Of a stretch of DNA of 64,000 bases, positions 10,585-22,861 are shown piece by piece. Numbering within the stretch: position 1 is the first letter of the stretch; each line of letters starts with the position of its first letter. The DNA comes from Acidobacteriota bacterium (GTDB taxonomy: Bacteria > Acidobacteriota > Vicinamibacteria > Vicinamibacterales > UBA2999). The DNA is taken from positions 62,001 through 126,000 of the forward strand of contig JAGNJW010000010.1 of assembly GCA_018000455.1 (NCBI GenBank). The letters are read 5' to 3'. The notes under the pieces are model-generated. The model had not been told where the DNA came from. It did no database searches and saw nothing but the letters and a program-made list of their open reading frames with translations. The position numbers and the translations under genes were made by a program.

Positions 10585-11823
10585 TCAGCGGCCGATCGTC
10601 GCCGCCAGCAGCACGATGTACTTCGCCGTGCGCATCATCTGCGGGATGTCGCCCCACTCGTCGGGGAAGCCACGCTGCCCGCCGCGGTTGCCGCCGATGC
10701 CGATGGCGACCGCGCCCTGCCCCAGCGGCACGTTGAGGTTCGCCGAACCGGCGTTGCCGAGCTCGGGCGCGTAGCCAAGATGGGTCGAGATGGCCTCGGC
10801 CGTCGTCACGAGCGCCGACTCGCGCAGGCCGGGAATCTGCCCGCCGGGCGTCATCTGGAAGGGCTGCAGCTCGAAGCGGATGGTGGTCTCGGCGGTGACG
10901 CCGTCGAGGATCTTGCGCACCTCGCCTTCCACTTCCTCGACGCGGGCGCCGTCGAGCGAGCGCACGTCGAGGGAGAACCAGCCGGTCTCGGGCTTGTGGT
11001 TGTAGACGGCACCGCTCTGCAGCATCGCCACGTTGACGACGACCCGGTCGTCCTTGTGCCGCTCCGGATGCGGCAGCTGCAGGATGCGATCGACGACGCG
11101 GCCGATGCCCTGGTTCACGTTCGGCACGCCACCATTGAGCGAATGGCCGCCAGGGCCGCTCGCCACCACCTTCCACCAGTGAATCGTGATGGCACCGTAG
11201 GTCACGCTGTGGCCGTCGCCGAGCACGTCCACGAAGGCGAACGCGCGGTCCTTCCACTCTGCGTAGAGGGCCTTCATGCCGACCAGGCCGGTTTCCTCCT
11301 GCGCCACGGCCGCAAACACCAGGTCGTGCTCGGGCGTGACGCCGCTCCTGAGGAGCGCGTCGGCGGCGGCGACGAGGGCGGCCGTCGTCGTGGAGGTGTT
11401 GGTGCCGGGGCCGACGACGCGGTCGCCGCTGATCTGGGGCGTGGCCGAGGTGGCACGCTGGTGCGCAGCGACAGTGGCGAGATCGTCGAGCGTGGAGACG
11501 AACACCAGCGCCTTGCCGGAGCGTCCGCGAATGCGGCCGGTGACGTTGGGCGCGGCATCGACCTTCACGTCGGCCAGGCCGACGCGGCGCATTTCGGCCG
11601 CCACCGCTTCGGCCCGTTCGCGCTCCTGGCCCGAGGGCGACACGATGCCGCCGATGGTCGCTAGCCAGCGGGCCGTCGCGTCTTTGCGGCCGTCGACGGC
11701 GGCCAGCGCGGCGGTGACCGCGGGATCGGCGAGGGCCTGCGCCAGCGGACGCTGTGCCGCGGCCTCGCGGGTGAGCAGCACGGCGGCGAGAACCAGGGAC
11801 GTGACGGCGCGACGGCTCGGCAT
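10585..11823 (-). CDS. Secreted M20-family peptidase homologue with several metal ligands substituted
   Basis: 412 residues. The ATG at 11823 gives a signal peptide ending at AAAQ (residue 24). The M20 fold is recognisable: AQEETGL (residues 175-181) holds the catalytic and metal-binding Glu pair, SGPGGHSLNGG (222-232) is the dimerisation-domain motif, and DEWGD lies near the C-terminus. However, the usual HxD is T-L-D (111-113), the bridging-metal Asp motif is GPGTNTSTTT (138-147) without Asp, and the C-terminal AHSxDEW is QRGFPDEW without His. The family normally hydrolyses peptides or N-acyl amino acids with two zinc ions. This copy may be a binding protein or an altered enzyme. Its 5' end overlaps the RCC1-like frame. 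Confidence 0.78.
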   Translation of the reverse strand: MPSRRAVTSLVLAAVLLTREAAAQRPLAQALADPAVTAALAAVDGRKDATARWLATIGGIVSPSGQERERAEAVAAEMRRVGLADVKVDAAPNVTGRIRGRSGKALVFVSTLDDLATVAAHQRATSATPQISGDRVVGPGTNTSTTTAALVAAADALLRSGVTPEHDLVFAAVAQEETGLVGMKALYAEWKDRAFAFVDVLGDGHSVTYGAITIHWWKVVASGPGGHSLNGGVPNVNQGIGRVVDRILQLPHPERHKDDRVVVNVAMLQSGAVYNHKPETGWFSLDVRSLDGARVEEVEGEVRKILDGVTAETTIRFELQPFQMTPGGQIPGLRESALVTTAEAISTHLGYAPELGNAGSANLNVPLGQGAVAIGIGGNRGGQRGFPDEWGDIPQMMRTAKYIVLLAATIGR

Positions 11824-12398
11824 GGACGAATTGTACTGGCGCCGATTCTTCGAATCACGCCTGGGGCTCGATGAGGTGTCGACGAGGCGTCGCGCGTCAC
11901 GGCCACGCCGGTGTCGCCGGCGGAGTTGGAGGCCATCGACACTACGTCGCTCAACGCGGGGGTCACAGTGGGCGGCACACGCTCGGTCTCGGGCGTCGTG
12001 TATCCGAGGCCCAACTGGCCGTGGTCGCTGCACCCCCAGAGCTGGCCCTCGTATCCTCGGCCCCACGCCCACACCGTGCCATCGTCGAGACGCGCGTACG
12101 ACGTTTCAGCTCCGGCTGCCACCTGCACGGCTTTCCTGGGCAGGTCGACCCGCGCCGCCGGCAGGATGTCGCGGTTCGGAGCGGTCGCAGGCCGGTCGAG
12201 CTGCGCCGAGTTGTTGCCACCCATGGCGACGACCGAGCCGTCCGAGAGGAGCAGGAACACATGCACCGCCGATCCCGCCGCATCGACGACCGTGGGCGGC
12301 GCCTGTGCCGAGAGCCACGGACCGGCGAGCGCGAGCGTCAGCGAGAACAGCGCGACGACCGGCAGGGGCGAGCGTCGATGCGGTACGGCGGGTCTCAT
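11661..12398 (-). pseudogene. RCC1-repeat exported protein, probably a truncated remnant
   Basis: The frame encodes 245 residues from the ATG at 12398. Residues 1-32 are a signal peptide (hydrophobic stretch, then LSAQA). Residues about 40-165 carry two to three RCC1 propeller repeats (LSDGSVVAMGGNNSAQL, LDDGTVWAWGRGYEGQLWG, SDHGQLGLG). From about residue 170 (GVAVTRDASSTP) the sequence becomes arginine/proline-rich and has no RCC1 character, and its last 163 bases are read in a different frame as the start of the M20-like gene. A complete RCC1 propeller needs about seven repeats, so this looks like a 5' fragment whose 3' end was lost. It could still be translated. Position suggests transcription after htpG on the same strand. 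Confidence 0.6.
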
Positions 12399-12452
12399 GC
12401 TACGGAAAGCGGAGACACCAGGTCCAGCGGGTCACGTGCTGAGGGCGAAGGG

Positions 12453-14387
12453 CTACCGATCAACTGGCGGTTCGGGCGGCACCGACGGCGACATCCCGCG
12501 GAACATCTCGTTGAGGCGCCTGACGAACGTGCCCGGATCCTCGAGCTGTCCACCCTCGGCCAGGAGGGCCTGGTCGAACAAAATGTGACTCCAGTCGGCG
12601 AATCGCGCCTCGTCGTCCTCGTGCTGCAGTCGCCGCACGATCGGATGCGTCGGGTTGATCTCGAGAATCGGCTTTCCGCCCGGCACCGCCTGGCCCGCGG
12701 CCTTGAGCATGCGCTCGAGATTCAGGCTGATGTCGCCCTGCTCGCGCACCAGGCACGCCGGCGACTCGGTCAGCCGGTCCGTCACGCGGACGCTCTTGGC
12801 CTTGTCGCCCAGTGCCCGCTCGATCCGATCGGTCACGGCCTTGAACTCGTCCGCCGCGTTGGCCTGAGCCGCCTTCTCGGGCTCGTCGACGAGCGCCCCC
12901 AGATCGAGTTCGCCCTTCGCCACCGATTGCAGCGGCTTGCCGTCGAACTCGGTGAGGCCACCGAGCATCCACTCGTCGACCCGGTCGTGCAGGAGCAGCA
13001 CTTCGACGCCCTTGGTCTTGAACACCTCGAGGTGCGGGCTGTGCTGCGCGGCGGCGAACGTATCGGCGGTGATGTAGTAGATCCTGCTCTGTCCTTCCTT
13101 CATCCGCGACACATAGTCGGGCAGCGAGGTCAGCTGCTCGTCGGTGCCGGTGTGGGTGGTCGCAAAGCGCAGCAGCTTGGCCAGCCGCTCGCGGTTCGAC
13201 AGATCGTCTGGCAGACCCTCCTTCAGCACTGGGCCGAATTCTTTCCAGACCGTGGCGTACTTCGGGCCGTCACCCTCGGCCATCTCCTGGAGCAGGGTCA
13301 GGACCTTCTTGACGCACACCGCCTTGATGTGCTGGATGGCGGCTGACTCCTGCAACAACTCGCGTGACACGTTGAGCGGCAGATCGCTCGAATCCACGAC
13401 GCCCCGCACGAAGCGCAAGTACGGCGGCATCAGGTGCTCGGCGTCGTCCATGATGAACACGCGCCGCACGTAGAGCTTCACGCCGTGGCGCTGGTCGCGG
13501 TCCCAGAGGCCGAACGGTGCGTGCGAGGGGATATAGAGGAGCTGGGTGAACTCCTGCCGGCCCTCGACGCGCGAGTGCAACCACGCCAGCGGTGGCTCGT
13601 GATCGTGCGCGACGTGCTTGTAGAACTCGGTGTACTGCTGGTCGGTGATCTCGGCCTTGGGACGCGCCCACAACGCCGACGCCTGATTGACTTGCTCGTC
13701 GTCGTTGGTGAGCAGGCTCCGGCCAGCGTCCTTGTCCCACTGTTCCTTCTTCATGAGGATGGGATGGGTGATGTGGTCGGAGTACTTCCTGAGAATCGCG
13801 CGGAGGCGGAAGCCGTCGAGCAGGTCGTCCTCGCCGTCGCGCAGGTGCAGGATGACATCGGTGCCGCGCCAGGGCTTGTTCGTCACCTCGATGGTGTACT
13901 CGCCCTGCCCGTCGCTCTCCCACCGCACGCCGTGTTCGGGCGTGAGGCCCGCACGCCTGGTCAGCACGCTCACACGTTCGGCCACGATGAACGACGAGTA
14001 GAAGCCCACGCCGAACTGGCCGATGAGGTTCGCGTCCTTCGCCTGATCGCCGCTCAGTTCCTCGAAGAACTCGCGGGTGCCCGACTGGGCAATGGTGCCC
14101 AGGTTGGCCACCACCTCGTCGCGCGACATGCCGATGCCGTTGTCCGACACGGTGAGCGTGCGGGCCGCCTCGTCGTACGACACGCGGATCCGGAGCTCGC
14201 CGTCCTGCTCGAAGAGCGCGGCATCGGTCATCGATTCGAACCGGAGCCTGTCGCAGGCGTCCGACGCGTTCGAGACGAGCTCGCGGAGGACGATTTCCTT
14301 GTTCGAATACAGCGAGTGCACCATCAGGTGCAGGAGCTGTTTGACCTCGGCCTGAAATCCAAGTGTTTCCTTCGTGCCGCCGACCAT
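12453..14387 (-). CDS. htpG: Molecular chaperone HtpG (Hsp90)
   Basis: 644 residues, the normal length. The ATG at 14387 is preceded by GGAGG seven bases away. The GHKL ATPase domain is complete: [15 protein letters not shown], the DNGIGM motif and [11 protein letters not shown]. The middle domain ([22 protein letters not shown] sequence, here [11 protein letters not shown]) and the C-terminal dimerisation domain follow. It is a cytosolic ATP-dependent chaperone that helps fold or protect client proteins under stress. It lies 80 bases downstream of katG on the same strand, so the two may belong to one stress-response unit, although a separate promoter in the gap cannot be excluded. Confidence 0.97.
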   Translation of the reverse strand: MVGGTKETLGFQAEVKQLLHLMVHSLYSNKEIVLRELVSNASDACDRLRFESMTDAALFEQDGELRIRVSYDEAARTLTVSDNGIGMSRDEVVANLGTIAQSGTREFFEELSGDQAKDANLIGQFGVGFYSSFIVAERVSVLTRRAGLTPEHGVRWESDGQGEYTIEVTNKPWRGTDVILHLRDGEDDLLDGFRLRAILRKYSDHITHPILMKKEQWDKDAGRSLLTNDDEQVNQASALWARPKAEITDQQYTEFYKHVAHDHEPPLAWLHSRVEGRQEFTQLLYIPSHAPFGLWDRDQRHGVKLYVRRVFIMDDAEHLMPPYLRFVRGVVDSSDLPLNVSRELLQESAAIQHIKAVCVKKVLTLLQEMAEGDGPKYATVWKEFGPVLKEGLPDDLSNRERLAKLLRFATTHTGTDEQLTSLPDYVSRMKEGQSRIYYITADTFAAAQHSPHLEVFKTKGVEVLLLHDRVDEWMLGGLTEFDGKPLQSVAKGELDLGALVDEPEKAAQANAADEFKAVTDRIERALGDKAKSVRVTDRLTESPACLVREQGDISLNLERMLKAAGQAVPGGKPILEINPTHPIVRRLQHEDDEARFADWSHILFDQALLAEGGQLEDPGTFVRRLNEMFRGMSPSVPPEPPVDR

Positions 14388-14467
14388 CGTCCGACCTCCG
14401 TAACTCCATCAATCTCTTGCCACCGGCCTGCCTACGTCACGTCGACGACGCACGACCAACACCACGA

Positions 14468-17120
<2,653 letters not shown>

Positions 17121-17130
17121 ATGCCGACAG

Positions 17131-17158
17131 GTTAGATCAGCTTCTGGATTGACTCCAA
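17131..17158 (-). promoter_or_regulatory. Candidate promoter of the furA-katG unit with a small palindrome
   Basis: On the minus strand TTGGAG (17153-17158) and TCTAAC (17131-17136) are separated by 16 bases. Transcription would start only about five bases before the ATG at 17120. That fits the lack of a Shine-Dalgarno site there and suggests a nearly leaderless message, as for mycobacterial furA. The palindrome ATTG-N4-CAAT at 17148-17159 overlaps the -35 and could be an operator. Confidence 0.35.
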
Positions 17159-17205
17159 TACTTGACCGTCCATGGCCGGCGTGAGAAGGGCAGATTGGCC
17201 GTACA

Positions 17206-17237
17206 ACACGAAGGCGGCCGCACGGCCGCCCTCGTGT
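17206..17237 (-). terminator. Strong hairpin downstream of the SdrD-like gene
   Basis: A 15-bp stem (ACACGAGGGCGGCCG with its complement, one G-U wobble on the minus-strand RNA) with a two-base loop starts about 30 bases after the stop at 17268. It is the most stable structure in the gap and should separate the surface-protein gene from furA. No U-run follows. Confidence 0.5.
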
Positions 17238-17267
17238 CGCGTACGCCGCTGGCAGGAAGGGTGCCGC

Positions 17268-20200
17268 CTAGGGCACCTCGAACACCGTCAGACCGAGGCG
17301 CTGTGCCACGGCGCCGCCCGCCCCGATGCGGAACGTCGCCACCGTGGGTGCTTCGCCCGGCCCGCGGCCGATGACGAGTTCACGGAATCCACCAAAGACC
17401 CCGCTCGCGACATTGACGCCGCGGTAGCCACCGGCCCCTGCCGGCGCGTCGAGCACCACCGCTCCGGTGGCCAGGTCGTAGGCCCGGAGCAGCATCGGCA
17501 CGCCGCCATCGGGCGCCACCAGCAGGTCGAGCCCGCCGTCGCCGTTGACGTCGGCGAGCAACACGCGTCCCCCGCTCGTGCCCGGGTAGAGATCCACGCC
17601 GACGACGAGGCCGGCCGATCCGCCGCCGGAGAGCCACGTGCGCAGCTCCGCCGCACGACCCGGCCCGGGCATGGTGGCGATGTTGAACGCGCCCACCAAC
17701 GCCGAACCGGCAAAGCGCGCCGCACTGACGCGCACGCCGCCGGTGAAGGTCGGCTCGTAGGCCTGGAACTGCGCGGTCACGACCGCGCTCAGGGCGCCGA
17801 CGGCGTAGACCTTTACGTCGGGGGCGCGACCGCCGTCCGGCCCGACCACCACCTCCGCTCGGCCATCTCCGTCGAGGTCAGCGCAGGCGACGTTGATCCC
17901 GCCGGTGAACCCGCTTTCGAAGGCGTCGAACGCCACCACGTCGGTCACGAAGCCGCCCGCGACCGACATCACCCGCACCCGGCCGCCGCCCGGCCCCTGC
18001 GCCGCGATGAGTTCGTCGGTGCCATCGCCGTTGACATCGCAACTGGCCACGCGCACGCCGCCGCGGAAGGCCGGGTCGAAGGCAAAGAAGCGAAGCAGGC
18101 TGCTGCCGGCGCCGCTGAAGACCTGCACCTGCGGTGTCTCTCCCTGGCCCGTGCCAGTGGCGATCTCGTGCCCGGCCACGCCATCGAGGTTGCCGGCAGC
18201 GACGAAGCGCCCGCCACCCGTGCCGATGCCATCGATCGTGAGCTGCGCCGTGTCGTTAGCGGCGTTGGGATCGGCAGGTGAGCCTTCGGTGCGGATCGCC
18301 CGGATCTGCCACGTAATGCCGGACCTGGGCACGAACGTGATACTCAGCACGGCCGTCTGGCCCGGCGGAATTGGATCTGTCTCCCACGTAGCCGCCGTGG
18401 CGCCTGCGGCACCCACCCACCCACGCGTGGTCGTGGCCGACGTCACCTCGATGCCGTTGGCCTGATCCAGCAGGAGCGCGTAGCGGCCGCGCGCCGGCAC
18501 GGGCCCGGTGTTGGTGACGGTGAAGCGGGCCGTGATCGGCACGTTGACCGGTGCGGCCACGACATCACCCGCCTGAACACTCGCGGTCGCAGCCGCCGTG
18601 ATGACGAGGTCTGCCGGCGTCGTCGTGGCATCGACGACGAAGACGTAGGAGTCGGTCACGTCGCAGGCCGGACTCGGATCGGTGTTCGATGACTGGCTCA
18701 TGAACCACAGCCAGATGACGGAGCCCGGCGTGACGGTCGGTGCCGTCTGGAAGGTCACCACCACCGAGCGATTGACGCCCGCCGGCGTGCCGCCGGGCCA
18801 CAGGCAATCGACGTTGGTCGGCGTGACCGTGCACGAGCCTCCCGCCGACGGCGCGGTGCCCACGACCATGAGACCGGGTTGCAGCATGCCGTCGATCGAG
18901 ACGTTCTGCGCCACGCCGGGTCCGAAGTTCTCGGCCGTGTAGGTGGCGGTGAACTGCCCACCGGCGACCACCGAGAACGGAATCGTCTGGGCCAGACACA
19001 TGTCGGCAAGGAAGCCGCCACCGGTCTCGGGCACGAAGCCAAAATCGACACTGAGGTTGCTGTCGGGATTGGTGTCGCCGTCGTCGATGGGCTCGCCGCC
19101 GAAGGTCAGGGTCACCGGACCGCTGCGCACCACGCCGCCAACGATGGTCACGCCGTTGTCGTCGTTGTTGCGGTCGTTGTTCGGATCGGCGGAGGTGGCG
19201 ATGTCGGTGCTCGACTGCAGCCCGAGCGGCTGCACGACCTCCACGCAGTAGGTGCCTGGCAGCAGGCCGCTGAACAGGTAGAGGCCGTTGGCGTCGGTCA
19301 CGGTCGTGGCGAGCACGGTGGCACAATCGGCGCCGAGCAGCCGCACCGTGACGCCGGCCCGCCCGTTCTCACCAGGGTCCACCAGCGCGTTGTTGTTGTC
19401 GTCGATCCACACCAGGTCGCCCAGGCTGACGGTACGCACGAACCCGAAGTCGACCGACAGGTTCGAGTTCGGATCGGTGTCGCCGTCGTCGATGGGTTCG
19501 GCCAGCGGGCTGAGCGTCACCGGATTGCTGCGCACGGTGGTCGGCGTGATGATGACGCCGTTGTCATCGTTGTTGACGTCGTTGTCCGGCGTCGCGGAGG
19601 TGGCGATGTCGGTGCTCGAGAGGTAGCCGACGAGCCCGCTGCTCGTGCGATCGACCTCGACGATGTAGGCCCCGGGCTGCAGGCTCGAGAACAGGTAGTT
19701 GCCAAGGGCGTTGGTCATCGTGGTGGTCAGCACGGTCACGCCGTCGGCGGCGATGAGGCGCACCGTGACACCGGGCACGCCGGGCTCACCCGCCTCCGCC
19801 ACGCCGTTGTTGTTCAGATCGAGCCACACCAGATTCCCCAGGGACATGACGCCGGCGGGGACGAACCCGAAATCGACGGTCAGGTTGCTGTTGGGGTCCA
19901 GGTCGCCGTCATTGGTCGGCTCGGTGCCGACCGCAAGCGTGACGGGCCCGCTGCGCACGGCGTCGCCGATGAAGGTCACGCCGTTGTCGTCGTTGTCGAC
20001 GTCGTTGTTCGGCGTCGCGGAGGTGGCGATGTCGGTGCTCGAGACGGCGCCAGCAGGCGGCACGACCTCGACGAAGTAGGTGCCGGGCAGCAGCCCGCTG
20101 AAGAGATAGAACCCGTTGGCATCGGTCGGCATCGTGGCGAGCACGGTGACGCCATCGGCAGCGATGAGGCGCACGACGACGCCGCCGATCCCGGCCTCGC

Positions 20201-22574
20201 CAACTTCGGCCAGGCCGTTGTTGTTGACGTCGAACCACACGAGATTGCCGAGCGAGAGGGTCGGCAGCGGCGCCGACGTGAAGCCGATGTCGTAGGTGTG
20301 GTTGGTGGCGCCCGCCGCGCCGGTGTTGAAGACCACGTCGGCGTTGGTGCCGGCGGCGGTGGCGTCGGAATCGCGGCTGTCGCCGTTGGGCGAACCATCG
20401 CTGTTGCCGATGGTCAACGACCGGCCGCCGAGCGCGCCCTGCGTCGTGTCGACGCGCACGCGGAAGCCGGTGGTGTTGGCCGTGAGGCCGGCGATGTCGT
20501 AGATGGCGTTGCCGACGGTGGTGCCGGCACCCGACGAGAAGTAGTACTGCCCGCCGTTGGCGGTAACGGCCGTGGCCAGCACGGCGCCGCCCGGGGCGAG
20601 GAGCTGCACCGTGACGCCGTCGAGGCCCGCTTCGCCGGCATCCTGCACGCCGTCGCCGTCGACGTCATCCCAGATCCGGTTACCGACTTCGATCGGGGCC
20701 GCCTGGCAGAGCGCCACCAACTCCCCAAAGCCATTGGCCTTGCTGAAGGTGCCCTGCGGACCGGCGAAGCCCGAACTGTAGAGCTTGTAGCCCTTCGACT
20801 TGGCGCCGCTCGTGGGGTTCAGCCACATGAAGCCGCCGCTGCGCAGGGCGATGCCGGGGTTGAAGGCCGACGTGACGACATCGGGATGTCCGGGCACCTG
20901 CACGACGGCGCCACCCGACAACTCGTCGTGGTAGCCGGGGTAAGCATCCCCGAAGAACAGCTCACCGCCGCCTGGCCCCTGGCCGTTGCCGGCGCCGGCG
21001 GTCGGCCCGAACGGGCCAGCCTGCGCGTTCGACTCGAGCGTCCAACCCGACCCCAGATCGCCAGGCGTCGTGATGGCTGCCAGCAGCGTATCGCCACCGG
21101 CCACGCCCTCCCACAGCGTGGGGTCCCCGGGGTTGTCCTGGGCGAAGAACCCAAACTGATCGCCGGCGCGATCGCGTAGACCGAGTGTCAGGTTGCCGTT
21201 GATGTCGAAGGCCAGGCCCGACAGCATCGGCTGGGGATAGGAGCCGACGCTCGTGGGCGACTGCGTGAGGAACACGGGCGACCAGCGATTCCATGCGGCT
21301 GGACCGACGCCATTGAAGGTCTGGACGTTGCCGCGCGGGTAGTTCAACGCAAACTGGAAGACCGGCGACGGGCTGAAGGTCAAGGTGGCGGGATTGAGCG
21401 TGTAGACGTAGGCGAGCAGATCGGCCGTCGTCGCGCCGGCGCTCTCGGCCGAGTTGACGATGCCGACGTAGAGCTGGCCGCGGTGCCACTGCAGGGCGAA
21501 GGGCCGCAGATCGGCGCCGCCGCCGGTAGCGCCCGGCGCGTTCAGGGGAATCGACACGCGCCGCACGGTGACGCTCGTGAGCGGTCCTGACGTCGGCAGC
21601 GCGTAGATCTGGCGATCGGCCAGGTTCACGACGTAGACGGTGGATCCGTCCGGTGAGATCTCGAGCCCGCCGAGCGAGATCTTGCCCACCGCGTCCCAGG
21701 CGACGTTGTCGTTGTCGCGGACGTAGTCGGCCGGATCGTGCGGGTCGACGCCAGCGGTGCCGGCGCCGAAGATGGTGTTCAAGTCGGCGAACAGCGACGT
21801 CGCACCCGTGGCAGGGTTGACGGCGTAGATGGCCCCGGTGCCGCCGGTGCCGAAGCCGGCGTGCTTCTTCATGAAGGCGCCGGCATAGACAGTGTTCGTG
21901 CTCTGCCGGTAGGCCAGACCGTAGACCGAGCCGGCCTGGTTGGCTGGCACCATCAGGCTGTGCGTCGTGGGCTGGTCGTAGGGGCCAGGCACCCCGCCGA
22001 TGGCGCCGGCGGAATACGGGAAGTCGACGACCACGGGTTCGGCGTTGAAGTCGCCGGCGATCTGATCGCCGAAGACGAAGCAGCTCGTGACGAAGGTCGG
22101 ATTGTTCTGGCAGAAGTTGGCGGCGTCGAGGATGCCGAGATTCACGTCGGACGTGGCGCCGTCGGGCACGAACTGCACGGTGGTGCCATTGCCCGCTGCG
22201 CCGGCCGCAAACCGCGACGGCATGTAGCCCGATGGCAGGCCGGTGAACTCCACGCGATACGGGCCGGTTCCGGTCGCCGCCACGATGTAGCCGCCCGAGG
22301 CGTCGGTCGTCGCCGCGCCCTGCATCGCACCGGCGCCGTCGAAGACGGTGACCACGACTCCGCCCACGCCGCGATCGACGGCCAGCGCAGTGGTGCCGAC
22401 GCCGCCTTCGCTGGGGATGGTGGTGGCGGTGTCGCGGAGGCCGTTGCCGTTGAAGTCCTCGAACACGATGCCCGAAATCGGGCCGGCGGCCTGCGGCCGC
22501 CACTCGAACGCGAACAGGGCAAGGACCACGGCAGCAAAGGCGGCGAGAGCACGAGTCTGGCGGAATGTTGTCAT
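17268..22574 (-). CDS. Large secreted SdrD/Cna-B repeat protein with DUF11 and FG-GAP-like C-terminus
   Basis: 1768 residues from the ATG at 22574, which opens a signal peptide (hydrophobic residues about 10-22). The order is a Cna-B/SdrD-like module near residue 30 (ISGIVFEDFNGNGLRD), a propeller-like region (about 140-620, YGLAYRQSTNTVYAGAFMKKH, LEISPDGSTVYVVNLADRQI), an SdrD module (about 630-750, IWDDVDGDGVQDAGE), three near-identical SdrD modules (about 770-1180), a DUF11-like domain, and a C-terminus of FG-GAP/VCBS-like repeats (DVNGDGTDELIAAQGPGG, DLDGDGRAEVVVGPDGG). The Asp-rich loops are typical calcium sites. It lacks LPXTG, as expected for a Gram-negative. It is probably a secreted or surface-attached structural or adhesive protein; the export route is not visible. 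Confidence 0.82.
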   Translation of the reverse strand: MTTFRQTRALAAFAAVVLALFAFEWRPQAAGPISGIVFEDFNGNGLRDTATTIPSEGGVGTTALAVDRGVGGVVVTVFDGAGAMQGAATTDASGGYIVAATGTGPYRVEFTGLPSGYMPSRFAAGAAGNGTTVQFVPDGATSDVNLGILDAANFCQNNPTFVTSCFVFGDQIAGDFNAEPVVVDFPYSAGAIGGVPGPYDQPTTHSLMVPANQAGSVYGLAYRQSTNTVYAGAFMKKHAGFGTGGTGAIYAVNPATGATSLFADLNTIFGAGTAGVDPHDPADYVRDNDNVAWDAVGKISLGGLEISPDGSTVYVVNLADRQIYALPTSGPLTSVTVRRVSIPLNAPGATGGGADLRPFALQWHRGQLYVGIVNSAESAGATTADLLAYVYTLNPATLTFSPSPVFQFALNYPRGNVQTFNGVGPAAWNRWSPVFLTQSPTSVGSYPQPMLSGLAFDINGNLTLGLRDRAGDQFGFFAQDNPGDPTLWEGVAGGDTLLAAITTPGDLGSGWTLESNAQAGPFGPTAGAGNGQGPGGGELFFGDAYPGYHDELSGGAVVQVPGHPDVVTSAFNPGIALRSGGFMWLNPTSGAKSKGYKLYSSGFAGPQGTFSKANGFGELVALCQAAPIEVGNRIWDDVDGDGVQDAGEAGLDGVTVQLLAPGGAVLATAVTANGGQYYFSSGAGTTVGNAIYDIAGLTANTTGFRVRVDTTQGALGGRSLTIGNSDGSPNGDSRDSDATAAGTNADVVFNTGAAGATNHTYDIGFTSAPLPTLSLGNLVWFDVNNNGLAEVGEAGIGGVVVRLIAADGVTVLATMPTDANGFYLFSGLLPGTYFVEVVPPAGAVSSTDIATSATPNNDVDNDDNGVTFIGDAVRSGPVTLAVGTEPTNDGDLDPNSNLTVDFGFVPAGVMSLGNLVWLDLNNNGVAEAGEPGVPGVTVRLIAADGVTVLTTTMTNALGNYLFSSLQPGAYIVEVDRTSSGLVGYLSSTDIATSATPDNDVNNDDNGVIITPTTVRSNPVTLSPLAEPIDDGDTDPNSNLSVDFGFVRTVSLGDLVWIDDNNNALVDPGENGRAGVTVRLLGADCATVLATTVTDANGLYLFSGLLPGTYCVEVVQPLGLQSSTDIATSADPNNDRNNDDNGVTIVGGVVRSGPVTLTFGGEPIDDGDTNPDSNLSVDFGFVPETGGGFLADMCLAQTIPFSVVAGGQFTATYTAENFGPGVAQNVSIDGMLQPGLMVVGTAPSAGGSCTVTPTNVDCLWPGGTPAGVNRSVVVTFQTAPTVTPGSVIWLWFMSQSSNTDPSPACDVTDSYVFVVDATTTPADLVITAAATASVQAGDVVAAPVNVPITARFTVTNTGPVPARGRYALLLDQANGIEVTSATTTRGWVGAAGATAATWETDPIPPGQTAVLSITFVPRSGITWQIRAIRTEGSPADPNAANDTAQLTIDGIGTGGGRFVAAGNLDGVAGHEIATGTGQGETPQVQVFSGAGSSLLRFFAFDPAFRGGVRVASCDVNGDGTDELIAAQGPGGGRVRVMSVAGGFVTDVVAFDAFESGFTGGINVACADLDGDGRAEVVVGPDGGRAPDVKVYAVGALSAVVTAQFQAYEPTFTGGVRVSAARFAGSALVGAFNIATMPGPGRAAELRTWLSGGGSAGLVVGVDLYPGTSGGRVLLADVNGDGGLDLLVAPDGGVPMLLRAYDLATGAVVLDAPAGAGGYRGVNVASGVFGGFRELVIGRGPGEAPTVATFRIGAGGAVAQRLGLTVFEVP
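19030..20256 (-). repeat. Three tandem SdrD-B repeats, about 400-425 bases each
   Basis: Units at about 19856-20256, 19437-19849 and 19030-19429 each encode a copy starting SLGNLVW (or SLGDLVW) and ending near VDFGFV, with SSTDIATSA and NDDNGV at matching places. The DNA segment with GCGGAGGTGGCGATGTCGGT recurs at about 19190, 19598 and 20020. The repeats lie within one open frame and arose by internal duplication. Confidence 0.85.
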
Positions 22575-22861
22575 GGCATCACAGGGGGGAGGTTCAGTCG
22601 GCGATGTTACCGGAGATGTCACTTGTTGCACAGATAATCTGGCCCGGTTTGACAGAAAAATGCACGTGCCTGCCTGGACAGTGCACGGATCTGTAGGCGT
22701 TGGCGCTCGGATCGGCGTCGCCGTCCTTCGGGCTGTCTGCGGTTGACATACTGGGGAAACGCGGGCAAGTCCGCGGGAGACGACGAGACGGGAATGACCC
22801 GAGCCGGGCGGCGCGCGGCTCGGGGCGTTCCCGCCGTGTGGGAGAATTCGCTGGCTTCTGC

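Noticed and set aside
19030..20256. Regular DNA repeats that might suggest an array such as CRISPR
   Set aside because: Units are about 400 bases, in frame and encode SdrD-B domains; no short direct repeats with unique spacers.
18879..21179. Long plus-strand open frame opposite the SdrD-like gene
   Set aside because: Shadow frame produced by repeated GC-rich codons; repetitive Val/His/Arg text.
22575..22861. TTGACA at about 22648 and GATAAT at about 22636 in the SdrD/MFS divergent gap
   Set aside because: The hexamers are in the wrong order and spacing to form a promoter on either strand.
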